Source: Ezakiella coagulans | Lineage (GTDB): Bacteria; Bacillota; Clostridia; Tissierellales; Peptoniphilaceae | Reading direction: 5' to 3' | DNA: 64,000 bases | NCBI RefSeq assembly: GCF_003096635.1 | Contig: NZ_QEKV01000001.1 | Coordinates: 257,534-321,533, forward strand | Part shown: positions 26,676-34,483 of the stretch, piece after piece | How the letters are laid out: every line of letters starts with the position of its first letter | How positions within the stretch are numbered: the stretch's first letter is position 1 | Program-made: the position numbers and the translations under genes | Notes under the pieces: model-generated | Told to the model about the DNA's origin: nothing | What the model saw: the letters and a program-made list of their open reading frames with translations, nothing else | Database searches by the model: none

Positions 26676-26948
26676 AACGGATACATAAAAATAAAACAGA
26701 CAACGACAAGATTAAAAATCGAAGAACAAATTAAAAGTATCAATGATTTAATAGTTGAGGAAAATCTTAATGAAAATGCAAAGAGATTTATTGAAAAATC
26801 GATTTCGAGAGGATTTGCCGAAAATAACGGGGATGAACTCGACGGTATAATTCCGCCGACTTCAAGACGGAAAGGCGCAAGAGAAAAGAAGAAGGAGGAA
26901 GTGCTTTTTAAAATACAAAATCTTGTGGATGTTTTTGTCGGGCTTTAG
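26676..26948 (+). pseudogene. Decayed 3' end of a gene, probably type I restriction hsdR (remnant 1)
   Basis: An open frame of 90 residues with no start codon or upstream coding region. The C-terminus reads ...G-D-E-L-D-G-I-I-P-P-T-S-R-R...K-I-Q-N-L-V-D-V-F-V-G-L-stop. The P-P-x-S-R-x-x-G...K-I...F-x-G-L ending resembles HsdR C-termini, which have I-L-P-P-V-S-R-F-G-G-G and finish in F-x-x-x-F-G. A second, more damaged copy of the same end lies at 29370-29550. I judge hsdR likely but not proven. The rest of 26565-26675 shows no gene. Confidence 0.6.
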
Positions 26949-26995
26949 GGAAGTCTTGCTTTTATAGTGGAATAGTCGTGTAATTTTCCGATTTA

Positions 26996-27004
26996 TGATA
27001 TAAT
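26996..27004 (+). promoter_or_regulatory. Extended -10 promoter of the DMT transporter
   Basis: TGATATAAT (extended -10, 26996-27004) with no good -35. It gives a leader of about 125 bases holding the palindrome at 27055-27073 and a GGAAG/CTTCC hairpin near 27010-27030. Confidence 0.5.
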
Positions 27005-27054
27005 TAAAACAGGGAAGTTTTTTCTTCCGGTGTTTAAGATTTTTTAATTCTACT

Positions 27055-27073
27055 ATTTTTCATGATGAAAAAT
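27055..27073 (+). promoter_or_regulatory. Perfect 19-bp palindrome in the DMT transporter leader
   Basis: ATTTTTCAT, a central G, then ATGAAAAAT. Arms of 9 bp, perfect. It lies 63 bases before the TTG start. It may be an operator for a metal- or stress-responsive repressor; no repressor gene is adjacent. Confidence 0.45.
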
Positions 27074-27135
27074 ACAACTTTTACAAAGCTAAAAATGGAT
27101 TAAACAGTGATAATTTAGTATAGGGGGATATATTT

Positions 27136-28191
27136 TTGAAAAGTGAAAGTAGAGTATGGGCGATTTGTTTAGCACTGCTGGCGGCTGTTTTTTATGCAAT
27201 CAATACACCTTTTTCAAAATTGTTATTGGAGTATGTTTCGCCGACATTTATGGCGGCGTTTTTGTATATTGGTGCCGGTCTTGGCGTCGGCTTTATGTAT
27301 TTATTTAATTATAAATATGAAGAAAAGTCGGATAGACTTTCAAGTGACGACTTTATTTATGCCATTGGAATGGTGGTTTTGGATATTGCGGCACCGATAT
27401 TTTTAATGCTTGGGATAAGTCTCGGAACGGCATCGAACGCGTCTCTTCTTGGAAATTTTGAGATAGTTTCAACGACTCTCATTGCCTTGATTTTATTTGA
27501 AGAAAAAGTTTCTAAAAGATTGTGGACGGCTATTTGGTTTATTACTTTTTCGAGTATTTTACTTTCATTTGAAGGCAGCGGCAGTTTTAAATTTTCCGTC
27601 GGTTCGTTTTTCGTAATTCTTGCAACATGCTGTTGGGGTCTTGAAAACAATTGCACGAGAAAAATTTCTGAGAAAAGCACTTATCAGATTGTTCTGCTGA
27701 AGGGAATTTTTTCAGGTGGAGGTTCACTTGCTATTGCAATGATTATAGGAGAGGAAGTACCTGCGGCGAAATATATTGCTTTTATTTTGTTGTTGGGATT
27801 TATATCTTACGGCCTCAGTATATTTCTTTATGTAAGAGCACAGAGAGAATTAGGAGCGGCTAAAACAAGTGCTTATTATGCAGTTGCACCGTTTGTAGGG
27901 ACATTTTTATCATTTTTAATTAATGGTGAAAAATTAAATAATATGTATTATGCCGGTTTATTATTTATGATTATTGGAACTGCATTTGTCGTATATGACA
28001 CTTTAATTAAACAACATTTGCATTCGCACACTCATACAATTGTTCATACACATGACGGAGTAACGCACAAACATATTATTACTCATTTGCATGAGCATTC
28101 TCATTTTATAAATGAGGAGACACACAATCATAATCACGCAGATTTTTTGTTCAGTGATGAGCATATTGCAGCACATAAATATAAAGTATAA
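27136..28191 (+). CDS. EamA/DMT-family transporter with histidine-rich C-terminal tail
   Basis: 351 residues, TTG start with AGGGGGA upstream. There are ten membrane helices in the duplicated five-helix EamA pattern, ending near residue 290. The last ~55 residues are a soluble tail with about 20 histidines in H-x-H and H-T-H spacings, e.g. H-S-H-T-H, H-T-H-D-G and H-L-H-E-H. Such tails bind Zn, Ni or Co in metal transporters. DMT proteins mostly export amino acids, nucleotides or drugs. The tail suggests metal export or metal sensing, but the transported substrate is not proven. It lies among decayed genes, consistent with acquisition. Confidence 0.82.
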   Translation: MKSESRVWAICLALLAAVFYAINTPFSKLLLEYVSPTFMAAFLYIGAGLGVGFMYLFNYKYEEKSDRLSSDDFIYAIGMVVLDIAAPIFLMLGISLGTASNASLLGNFEIVSTTLIALILFEEKVSKRLWTAIWFITFSSILLSFEGSGSFKFSVGSFFVILATCCWGLENNCTRKISEKSTYQIVLLKGIFSGGGSLAIAMIIGEEVPAAKYIAFILLLGFISYGLSIFLYVRAQRELGAAKTSAYYAVAPFVGTFLSFLINGEKLNNMYYAGLLFMIIGTAFVVYDTLIKQHLHSHTHTIVHTHDGVTHKHIITHLHEHSHFINEETHNHNHADFLFSDEHIAAHKYKV

Positions 28192-28238
28192 ATACTATTA
28201 ATATTATTAAGACAAATAAAGCTAAATATTGTTATATA

Positions 28239-28622
28239 ATGTTAATAACGGGAACACAAAAGAAGATAATTTCAGTTAAAGCGGTTCAAGATAATGAAGA
28301 AATTAATAATTCTAGATTAAATATCCGGGCTGGTTTGGAAGGATATATATGATACAAAAAGAAAGAATTAGTTACTGGAATATATGTAGTTGATGATGAC
28401 GAATATATTCAAAATCTAAATGATGAAATTTCGGATTTATATTCATCCTATTATAAAATTAATTATAATGAAGAACACGTATATTTTGACAAAGAACAAT
28501 AGAAAAAGGATAAATATAAAATGCTTGATTTGCTTGGGAAACTTATGGAAAGAATTGAAGAAGTAAATGACGGCTCTTTTGAAATTGACGATAGAGAAAC
28601 CGAAAGGGTTAAGATTTTATAA
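28239..28622 (+). pseudogene. Pseudogene with two in-frame stop codons, family unknown
   Basis: One frame runs from the ATG at 28239 to TAA at 28620-28622 (127 codons before the stop), broken by TGA at 28350-28352 and TAG at 28500-28502. The frame stays aligned across both stops, so simple point mutations are enough to explain the damage. A further piece of coding-like sequence (I-I-K-E-L-D-A-V-R-L-K-E-D, stop) follows in the next frame to about 28660. The C-terminal part (G-S-F-E-I-D-D-R-E-T-E-R) is helical and charged. I do not recognise the family; the neighbouring hsdR-like remnants make a restriction-locus origin possible. Confidence 0.6.
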
Positions 28623-28700
28623 TTAAAGAATTAGATGCTGTAAGGTTGAAAGAAGATTAGAAAAATAAGTAAGGGAGCAATTGTTTTAATTTATTATTAA

Positions 28701-28817
28701 AAAAATTGTGAAGTTGATCGAGCAAAGATTTACGTTGAAGAGCAGATAGCACCAACACTAGCAGTACACACAGGCAGGGGTCTTTTGGGCCTTGCATATT
28801 ATAAATTAAAAGCTTAG
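28701..28817 (+). pseudogene. Remnant of a DegV-family C-terminus
   Basis: A frame of about 36 codons with no start, ending at the TAG of 28815-28817. It reads ...E-E-Q-I-A-P-T-L-A-V-H-T-G-R-G-L-L-G-L. DegV fatty-acid-binding proteins close with E-I-G-P-V-I-G-x-H-T-G-P-G, which matches in order and spacing. No upstream DegV domain is present. It is only the tail of a lost gene, directly before the DUF488 ribosome binding site. Confidence 0.5.
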
Positions 28818-28828
28818 GAGATGAATAT

Positions 28829-29188
28829 ATGGCTGGAAAATTACTAATGATCAGGGCCTATGATATAGATGATACTTGCCAAGGCAGGAGAATCTTGGTC
28901 GACAGGCTCTGGCCCAGGGGAATTAAAAAAGAAAGTTTAGAGCCCTTTGAATGGGCAAAAGAAATTACTCCTTCTACACAAATAAGAAAATTTTTTGCAC
29001 ATAAGGCGGAAAACTTTGAAAAATTTTCCAAACTTTATTTGGAAGAGCTGGAGGAAAATCCTGAAGCGGAAAAATTTAAAATCCATGTAAAAAACATTTT
29101 AAAAACTGAGAATGTAATTTTGATTTACGCAGCCAAGGATCCAGAGATTAATCATGTCCAGGTTTTGAAAAAATTTTTGCAAGAGTAA
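28829..29188 (+). CDS. DUF488 family protein (YeaO-like)
   Basis: 119 residues, ATG with TAGGAG at 28815-28820. The family pattern is clear: R-x-L-V-D-R-L-W-P-R-G near residues 21-31, then W-x-K-x-x-x-P-S, L-R/K-x-F and a final L-I-Y-A-A-K-D-P-x-x-N. DUF488 proteins are small cytoplasmic proteins of unknown role, often near stress or metal genes. Codon use (CAGG, GGCCC, AGGGG) looks a little richer in GC than the surrounding genes, hinting at transfer. It is intact although its neighbours on both sides are decayed. Confidence 0.85.
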   Translation: MAGKLLMIRAYDIDDTCQGRRILVDRLWPRGIKKESLEPFEWAKEITPSTQIRKFFAHKAENFEKFSKLYLEELEENPEAEKFKIHVKNILKTENVILIYAAKDPEINHVQVLKKFLQE

Positions 29189-29242
29189 TTTAATAGAAAT
29201 CATCAACTACTAAAAGCTTATTAGTTGCTTTGATAAAATAAA

Positions 29243-29267
29243 AATGGGGCTGGGGCCTCATTTTTTA
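29243..29267 (+). terminator. Terminator after the DUF488 gene
   Basis: An 8-bp stem (29243-29250 with 29255-29262, one G-U pair) and six T's. Between here and 29370 I see only a promoter-like TATAAT (29298-29303) and a GGAGGG site (29353-29358) with no start codon after it. Confidence 0.78.
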
Positions 29268-29369
29268 TTGGGGTTATCATATTTATTTTTTATACGGTAT
29301 AATATCTTTAAAGTAAGCGGCGTGTGGTCCTTATTATTTATGTAATTTTGATAGGAGGGTTTTATATTT

Positions 29370-29550
29370 CGTTTTAATGCAGAAAAATTTATAAAATAAA
29401 TCTATAGCCGAAGGCTTTGCTTAAAACAATGGCGAAGAACACGACAGTATATTACCATCTACATCAAGACGTAAAGGTGCAAGAGAAAAGAAAAAAGAAG
29501 AAGTGCTTTATAAAGTACAAAATCTTGTGGATGTTTTTGTCGGGTTGTAG
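29370..29550 (+). pseudogene. Decayed 3' end of the same gene as 26676-26948 (remnant 2)
   Basis: The same closing sequence as remnant 1 (S-R-R-K-G-A-R-E-K-K-K then V-Q-N-L-V-D-V-F-V-G-L-stop) but with an in-frame TAA where remnant 1 has Glu, and a one-base frameshift just before that. It ends at 29548-29550. Remnant 1 and 2 align over about 55 codons. The two remnants bracket the DMT and DUF488 genes in the same orientation. Confidence 0.65.
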
Positions 29551-29640
29551 GGAAGTTTATGAAGCAACTAAATAAATTTGATTAAAATAAAAGACTCTAT
29601 AATCTTTTGGTTTAAAATAAAAAGATTGTAGAGCCTATTT

Positions 29641-30132
29641 TTATTTATTTAAAAATTTTTTTAGTTCGTCAATTTCTAATTTGTTGTCGCCGCCTTCTAC
29701 ATATGCTGTCGATACATCAGTGGTAGGTATTTCTAAGCCGAGATTTTTTAATTTTTTTAGCAGCTCTTCCATAAAAACCCCTTCGCCACATTTGATAGAA
29801 CATGTTGGACTATGATTTATTCCGATTATACCGACAATTTTATAATCATTTTTTAAATAGTTATTAATTATTGCGATTGTGTGGTCGGAAAGGCTCCGAC
29901 AAAGTTTACGATAATCTTCGGTGTCATATTGTTCTTTTGTCATTGATGGCCTTTCCATTCCAAGATGAATCATTTCAGGACAGGGCAGTTGGTGGATTCC
30001 GATGTCGCCATCCATAATTGTTTCGACAATTTCTTTGTAAGCACCTTTTGCGCGAGCCAGGTCGTTAACAACTGAATTTTGATTTAAAATGCAGTGAGAG
30101 ACGAGGACAACTTTTTTGGACCTAACGTCCAT
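29641..30132 (-). CDS. TudS-related putative desulfidase (CD3072-like)
   Basis: 163 residues, ATG at 30130-30132 with AAAGGAGC upstream. The conserved cysteines sit in S-H-C-I-L-N-Q-N, L-P-C-P-E and S-P-T-C-S-I-K-C, the arrangement used by TudS to bind a [4Fe-4S] cluster that removes sulfur from thiouracil. The family is linked to sulfur salvage. The gene overlaps the ECF S-component gene by 11 bases, so transport and processing of one substrate are likely coupled. The actual substrate is unknown. Confidence 0.8.
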   Translation of the reverse strand: MDVRSKKVVLVSHCILNQNSVVNDLARAKGAYKEIVETIMDGDIGIHQLPCPEMIHLGMERPSMTKEQYDTEDYRKLCRSLSDHTIAIINNYLKNDYKIVGIIGINHSPTCSIKCGEGVFMEELLKKLKNLGLEIPTTDVSTAYVEGGDNKLEIDELKKFLNK

Positions 30133-30664
30133 TGATTGCTCCTTTCAATCTATTGTATGAGACGGCAACCAAAACGCAAGATACTACTTTGTCGATGATG
30201 TTGCTGGTGATTCTTGGAATAAATGCTGCTGAAAATATATCTTTACCTGCATTTTTTAAAGCAGTGAATAATACGTCATTAAAATCCCCGGTAATACCGC
30301 CATATACATAAATTGCTATTGGAGTTCCGATTGCAGGAGCTACAACTGCCAAGATTAATCCCGTAATAATTGCGGTTTTAAGATCAAATCTGAATTTCTT
30401 TGCTATAAGTCCGACTATAAGACCTATGGCAATATTTACGAGGGCAAATGGAATGTCTTTTGGATTATATATAAATCCGAGCACAACATTTGTTATGCCG
30501 CCTACAGCCATACCATATAATGGTCCGAGTACAACAGCTGAGAGTATTGTTCCGACAGTGTCAAGGAACAGCAGTGGAATAGAAATCCAACCTACGATAG
30601 TTCCAAGCACAATGTTAATGCCGATAGAAATACCGGCAAAGGCTAATTTTTTACTATTGCTCAT
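30122..30664 (-). CDS. ECF transporter S component (CD3073-like)
   Basis: 180 residues with six membrane helices and no ATPase. The N-terminal K-K-L-A-F-A-G-I-S-I-G-I-N and the G-P-L-Y-G-M-A-V-G loop fit substrate-binding S components of group II ECF importers, which share a common T/A1/A2 module encoded elsewhere. AAAGGAGGT precedes the start. It is paired with the TudS-like desulfidase, so the ligand is probably a sulfur-containing small molecule or vitamin precursor. That is inference from context. Confidence 0.82.
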   Translation of the reverse strand: MSNSKKLAFAGISIGINIVLGTIVGWISIPLLFLDTVGTILSAVVLGPLYGMAVGGITNVVLGFIYNPKDIPFALVNIAIGLIVGLIAKKFRFDLKTAIITGLILAVVAPAIGTPIAIYVYGGITGDFNDVLFTALKNAGKDIFSAAFIPRITSNIIDKVVSCVLVAVSYNRLKGAINGR

Positions 30665-30692
30665 AATGAGACCTCCTTTTTATTATAACTAT

Positions 30693-30701
30693 ATTATATC
30701 A
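30693..30701 (-). promoter_or_regulatory. Promoter of the ECF-TudS operon
   Basis: On the minus strand TGATATAAT forms an extended -10, placing the transcript start about 20 bases before the AAAGGAGGT site. The stretch 30702-30809 shows nothing else. Confidence 0.55.
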
Positions 30702-30809
30702 CTTTGATAATATAAATGTATATGTATAGGAAATTTCAATATAGAACATTTTAATATAGACAAGTTCAATTAAATGAATATATATTAATGTTTAAAATAT
30801 AAATAAAAA

Positions 30810-30844
30810 TGCCCTTTTTATTGGTTACTCAGATAAAAAGGACA
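30810..30844 (-). terminator. Terminator of the leftward ABC exporter pair
   Basis: A 12-bp stem with one mismatch (30810-30821 with 30833-30844); on the minus strand it is followed by ATTTTTATTT. Confidence 0.7.
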
Positions 30845-30950
30845 TGCTATTATAATATTTTCATCTATTCATATTTCTTATAGTATATATTTTTGAACTT
30901 AAGAAATCCATTGGGTCTTTTCTCAATTTTCTTATTTTTATGGCTTGTAT

Positions 30951-32603
30951 TTATAACATTTGTATAATTTTATCGCATATTCTTAGTGTAGATGTTCTGT
31001 GGCTAACCATAATTATGGTTTTCTCTTTCATATATTGATTAATCGAATTCAAAATTATGCTTTCATTCAATGCATCCAGATTGCTTGTTGGTTCATCAAA
31101 TAAATATATTTCTGCGTCTTTCAAAAAACATCTTGCTAGTCCAAGTCTTTGTTTCTCGCCGCCGGAGAAATTGTCGCCTAATTCTTTTATAGGACTGTCA
31201 AGTCCACCTTTAAGTCCCTCAACATATTCGAGAATCGATGCCTTTTTTAGTGCCTCTTTAATTTCATCATCAGATGCATCCGGTTTCGCAATTAGGAGAT
31301 TGTCTCGTATGCTACCTTCGAAAAATTCGCTTGTTTGGGTCATGTAGCTGAGATTTTCGTAAAGAGATGCAGTGTTGATATCCAAAATATCATGTCCGGC
31401 AATTTTAATTGAGCCGCTGTCCAAATTCCAAAAATGAATTATAAGTTTTAGTAGAGTTGATTTGCCACATCCACTAGGTCCTTGTATGCCGATGAATTCA
31501 TGATTTTTTACTGATGTGGAAAAATCTTTTAAAATGGCACGTTCTTTATAAGCAAAATTAATATTGTTTATTTCGATAATATCTCCACTGTAGTTTGCAA
31601 TTTCATTTTTCTTTAGATTATGCTTTCCGATAATTTCTTGAACCATTGGTTTTTCTTCCAAAATTCCCATAACTCTGTGTGCAGAGGCAAGAGTTTGCGA
31701 AAGACCGTTTCCTAGTAATGCAACTGCTCGCACTGCTCCAAAGCTGAAATACACAAGAACTGCTGCAATAAAAGCAGATTTACCGTCGAGTCCTGTCATT
31801 GATAGCACGGCGAATATAATTGCCGTTATGAAAACTTCAAGAAGATCAACAAGTGCAAGAAGTATAGCCAGTTGTCTAATGAGAATATCTTGATTGGTTT
31901 TTAATTTATGATTGAGCTCATTTACTTTTTTTACAGCTTGTTTTTGATATGCAAAGCTGATTATTTCTCCGAGACCTCTCAAGAGGTCCAAAAAACTTGA
32001 ACTGATCATTGCGAGGTTATGTCTTGTTTTAGCGGCAGCAGCACTTGCATGTTTTGAAAATATCATCGGTAAGATTACAGCAATCGCAATATGCCCCATA
32101 ATCATAATAGCTGCTGCTACCGGAGAAATCGTAGAAAGATAGCAGGCATAAATTATACTTGTGATTATTGCGATACATACAGGTGAAATGGTGTGTGCAT
32201 AGAAAACTTCCAACAACTCCATGTCGGATGAAATCGCTGCAATCAAATCACCTTTATTCATCATTTCGATTTTTGCGGGTGCCAATTTACGAACTGCTGC
32301 AAAAACTTTATTTCTGAGTAATGCCAAAACTTTAAATGCAATAAGATGGTTCATATATTGTTCGAGATAGCGGAAAAGCCCTCTCAACAACACGGCACCA
32401 ATCATAATTTTTATTATACGAGCGATATTATTGCCACCATCAATGTATTTAACTATTAAATTTGCCGCCAACACACTTATGGCTGTGTAAAATAAAAAGG
32501 AAATAACTCCAGCTGTTACGGCAATAACCATGTATTTGCTTAGGGGCTTTACGAGGGAAAGTAATTTTCGTATTACTGTTAATCCGTTTGTTTTATTTTG
32601 CAT
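30951..32603 (-). CDS. ABC exporter half, fused permease-ATPase (subunit B)
   Basis: 550 residues from the ATG at 32601-32603, chosen because GGAAGGAGC stands 8 bases before it; an in-frame start 57 bases earlier overlaps the previous gene more. Six membrane helices come first. The nucleotide-binding domain has Walker A G-P-S-G-C-G-K-S-T, signature F-S-G-G-E-K-Q, Walker B I-Y-L-F-D-E-P-T-S-N-L-D and a switch H in V-S-H-R. The gene overlaps its partner by 11 bases. CydDC-like or multidrug-type exporters share this shape. The substrate is unknown. Confidence 0.88.
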   Translation of the reverse strand: MQNKTNGLTVIRKLLSLVKPLSKYMVIAVTAGVISFLFYTAISVLAANLIVKYIDGGNNIARIIKIMIGAVLLRGLFRYLEQYMNHLIAFKVLALLRNKVFAAVRKLAPAKIEMMNKGDLIAAISSDMELLEVFYAHTISPVCIAIITSIIYACYLSTISPVAAAIMIMGHIAIAVILPMIFSKHASAAAAKTRHNLAMISSSFLDLLRGLGEIISFAYQKQAVKKVNELNHKLKTNQDILIRQLAILLALVDLLEVFITAIIFAVLSMTGLDGKSAFIAAVLVYFSFGAVRAVALLGNGLSQTLASAHRVMGILEEKPMVQEIIGKHNLKKNEIANYSGDIIEINNINFAYKERAILKDFSTSVKNHEFIGIQGPSGCGKSTLLKLIIHFWNLDSGSIKIAGHDILDINTASLYENLSYMTQTSEFFEGSIRDNLLIAKPDASDDEIKEALKKASILEYVEGLKGGLDSPIKELGDNFSGGEKQRLGLARCFLKDAEIYLFDEPTSNLDALNESIILNSINQYMKEKTIIMVSHRTSTLRICDKIIQML

Positions 32604-34323
32604 TTGTAAAAGCTCCTTCCAAATTTTCTTGTGCATCATATATGCGTTTATATTCTCCACCTTTTGCCATTAGGCTATTATGGTCGCCTTCTTCAACCAA
32701 GCAGCCGTTTGCCATAACATAAATTTTGTCTGCATCTTTAATTGAAGAAAGGCGATGGCTGACAATGATTACCGTTTTATCTTTGGCTATTTCTTTAATA
32801 TTGTTTAAAATAATTTCTTCGCTATCTATATCTATATTGCTTGTAGCTTCATCAAAAATAAATATTTTTGAGTCTTCAATCATAGCCCTTGCTAAAGCAA
32901 GCCTTTGTCTTTGTCCGCCGCTAAGATTGAGTCCACCGCTTGTAAGCATTGCGTCAAGACCATCTTTAGTCGTGATTTCATCGTAGAGATTCACTTTTTT
33001 TAAAGCGTCTGTTATAGTTTCTTTTTTCACATCTGTTTTTGCCATAACGAGATTTTCTAAAATACTACCTTCAAAAATGTGAGCATTGTGTGTAATTCTA
33101 TTAATGTTTTTTGCAATGGAAGCAGAATTAATTTGACTGTAAGGAATGTCATTTACAAAAACATCGCCTTCTTTTGCTCTCATTGCTCCGGATAAAATTT
33201 TTGCAATTGTAGACTTACCGGAGCCGGATTCACCGACAAGTGCAATATAACCTCGATCCGGAAACTCTATGTTGACATTGTTTAGGGCATACGAATCTCC
33301 ATCAGGATATGAGTATGAAAGTTTTTCTATTTTTAAATTAATTTTATCGTTTTGTGGGAAAGTATCCGGTCTTTGATCTTCAGGAAGCTCTAAAAATTCC
33401 ATAAGAGTTTTTCCGGCGGCAACTCCTGTCATTGCTACATGAAAACTTGCAGTAAGAGTAATCATAGGTCTAAAAGCATCCATCGACATGATAAGAATCA
33501 TAATTAATAAGTGCAAACTTAAATTGTTTTTTACGAAAATATTAATAGCCATAAAAATGCATGCAATGGAAGAACCGTATGCAATCCATTCGATAAGAGT
33601 TATGGAATTCAATTGCATTGCAAGAATACGCATGGTTTCCTTTCTGAAGTCTTCCGCCTTTTTGTCTAGTTCATCCGCTCTCTTAGAGTCTGCTTTAAAA
33701 ATTTTCAAAGCAGTTATACCTTGTAAACTATCTAGAAATAGCTCGCCTACATCTTGATATTTACGCCAATATTTTTTTTGCATCCTTCCAACCATTGTCA
33801 AAATAAATTTGAGCAGAAGGGGAATAATAGGCATTAAAAATAAAAATAAAATTCCAAGTTTCCAATTTAAGTAAAAAAACACTGCAAAAGTTACAAGACT
33901 TGCTCCAAAAGCCCCATAATATTCCGGTAAAAATCGTCCATAATAATTTTGCAACTGCTCGATTGTGTCGGAACCCAAGTTTATAAGCGTTGAAGTTGAG
34001 AGCTTTTCCTTATATGAAGGACCGATTGAAACCGCTTTTGTGATCAGTCTTTCTCTCAACTTACCTTTAACTTCACCGATTATATTGGATTGATAATCGG
34101 TAACTTTGTATAGTGCAAAAACTCTGATCAATATACCAAACGCCAGTATAATACAAGGAATTTCTAAATCTATGGGGCTATTTTTGTATAAACTCTCAGC
34201 AAATGTACCGAAAGCATAAGCAAATAGGGCGGTTCCGACTACCCTAAGCATCATCATAAAGACACTGTTTCTAATATATTTCTTGGCATTGCCAATAGCT
34301 TTAAATAAGTATTTATCTAGCAT
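32593..34323 (-). CDS. ABC exporter half, fused permease-ATPase (subunit A)
   Basis: 576 residues, start at 34321-34323 after AAGGAGA. Six membrane helices, then Walker A G-E-S-G-S-G-K-S-T, signature L-S-G-G-Q-R-Q-R-L, Walker B I-F-I-F-D-E-A-T-S-N-I-D and V-S-H-R. Both halves carry complete Walker A and signature motifs, so the heterodimer may hydrolyse ATP at both sites. A 22-base palindrome in its leader (34343-34364) suggests regulation. It may export a peptide, redox thiol or metallophore. Nothing nearby fixes the substrate. Confidence 0.88.
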   Translation of the reverse strand: MLDKYLFKAIGNAKKYIRNSVFMMMLRVVGTALFAYAFGTFAESLYKNSPIDLEIPCIILAFGILIRVFALYKVTDYQSNIIGEVKGKLRERLITKAVSIGPSYKEKLSTSTLINLGSDTIEQLQNYYGRFLPEYYGAFGASLVTFAVFFYLNWKLGILFLFLMPIIPLLLKFILTMVGRMQKKYWRKYQDVGELFLDSLQGITALKIFKADSKRADELDKKAEDFRKETMRILAMQLNSITLIEWIAYGSSIACIFMAINIFVKNNLSLHLLIMILIMSMDAFRPMITLTASFHVAMTGVAAGKTLMEFLELPEDQRPDTFPQNDKINLKIEKLSYSYPDGDSYALNNVNIEFPDRGYIALVGESGSGKSTIAKILSGAMRAKEGDVFVNDIPYSQINSASIAKNINRITHNAHIFEGSILENLVMAKTDVKKETITDALKKVNLYDEITTKDGLDAMLTSGGLNLSGGQRQRLALARAMIEDSKIFIFDEATSNIDIDSEEIILNNIKEIAKDKTVIIVSHRLSSIKDADKIYVMANGCLVEEGDHNSLMAKGGEYKRIYDAQENLEGAFTNAK

Positions 34324-34342
34324 TTATTTCTCCTTAAAAAAA

Positions 34343-34364
34343 TTGATTAGCTAAAGCTAATCAA
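34343..34364 (-). promoter_or_regulatory. Palindrome with T-tract in the ABC exporter leader (operator or attenuator)
   Basis: Arms TTGATTAGCT and AGCTAATCAA, with AA between, are perfect on both strands. On the minus strand the hairpin is followed directly by seven T's, then AAGGAGA and the start codon, so it can act as an intrinsic terminator. TATACT just upstream could be the -10, which would place the hairpin at the start of the transcript. Confidence 0.6.
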
Positions 34365-34483
34365 CTAAAGTATAGCATAAAATAATCAAAAATTCTATAT
34401 ATGTATTAATGTTTTGAAATTGTGCGGAGAAATTGAAATGGTCTGAGTAATATGAAAAATTAGTAAAAAGGTTGTACTGCTAT

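Noticed and set aside
27136-28191. Calling the DMT protein a zinc exporter of the CDF family
   Set aside because: The membrane part is a ten-helix EamA fold, not the six-helix CDF fold. Only the tail is histidine-rich.
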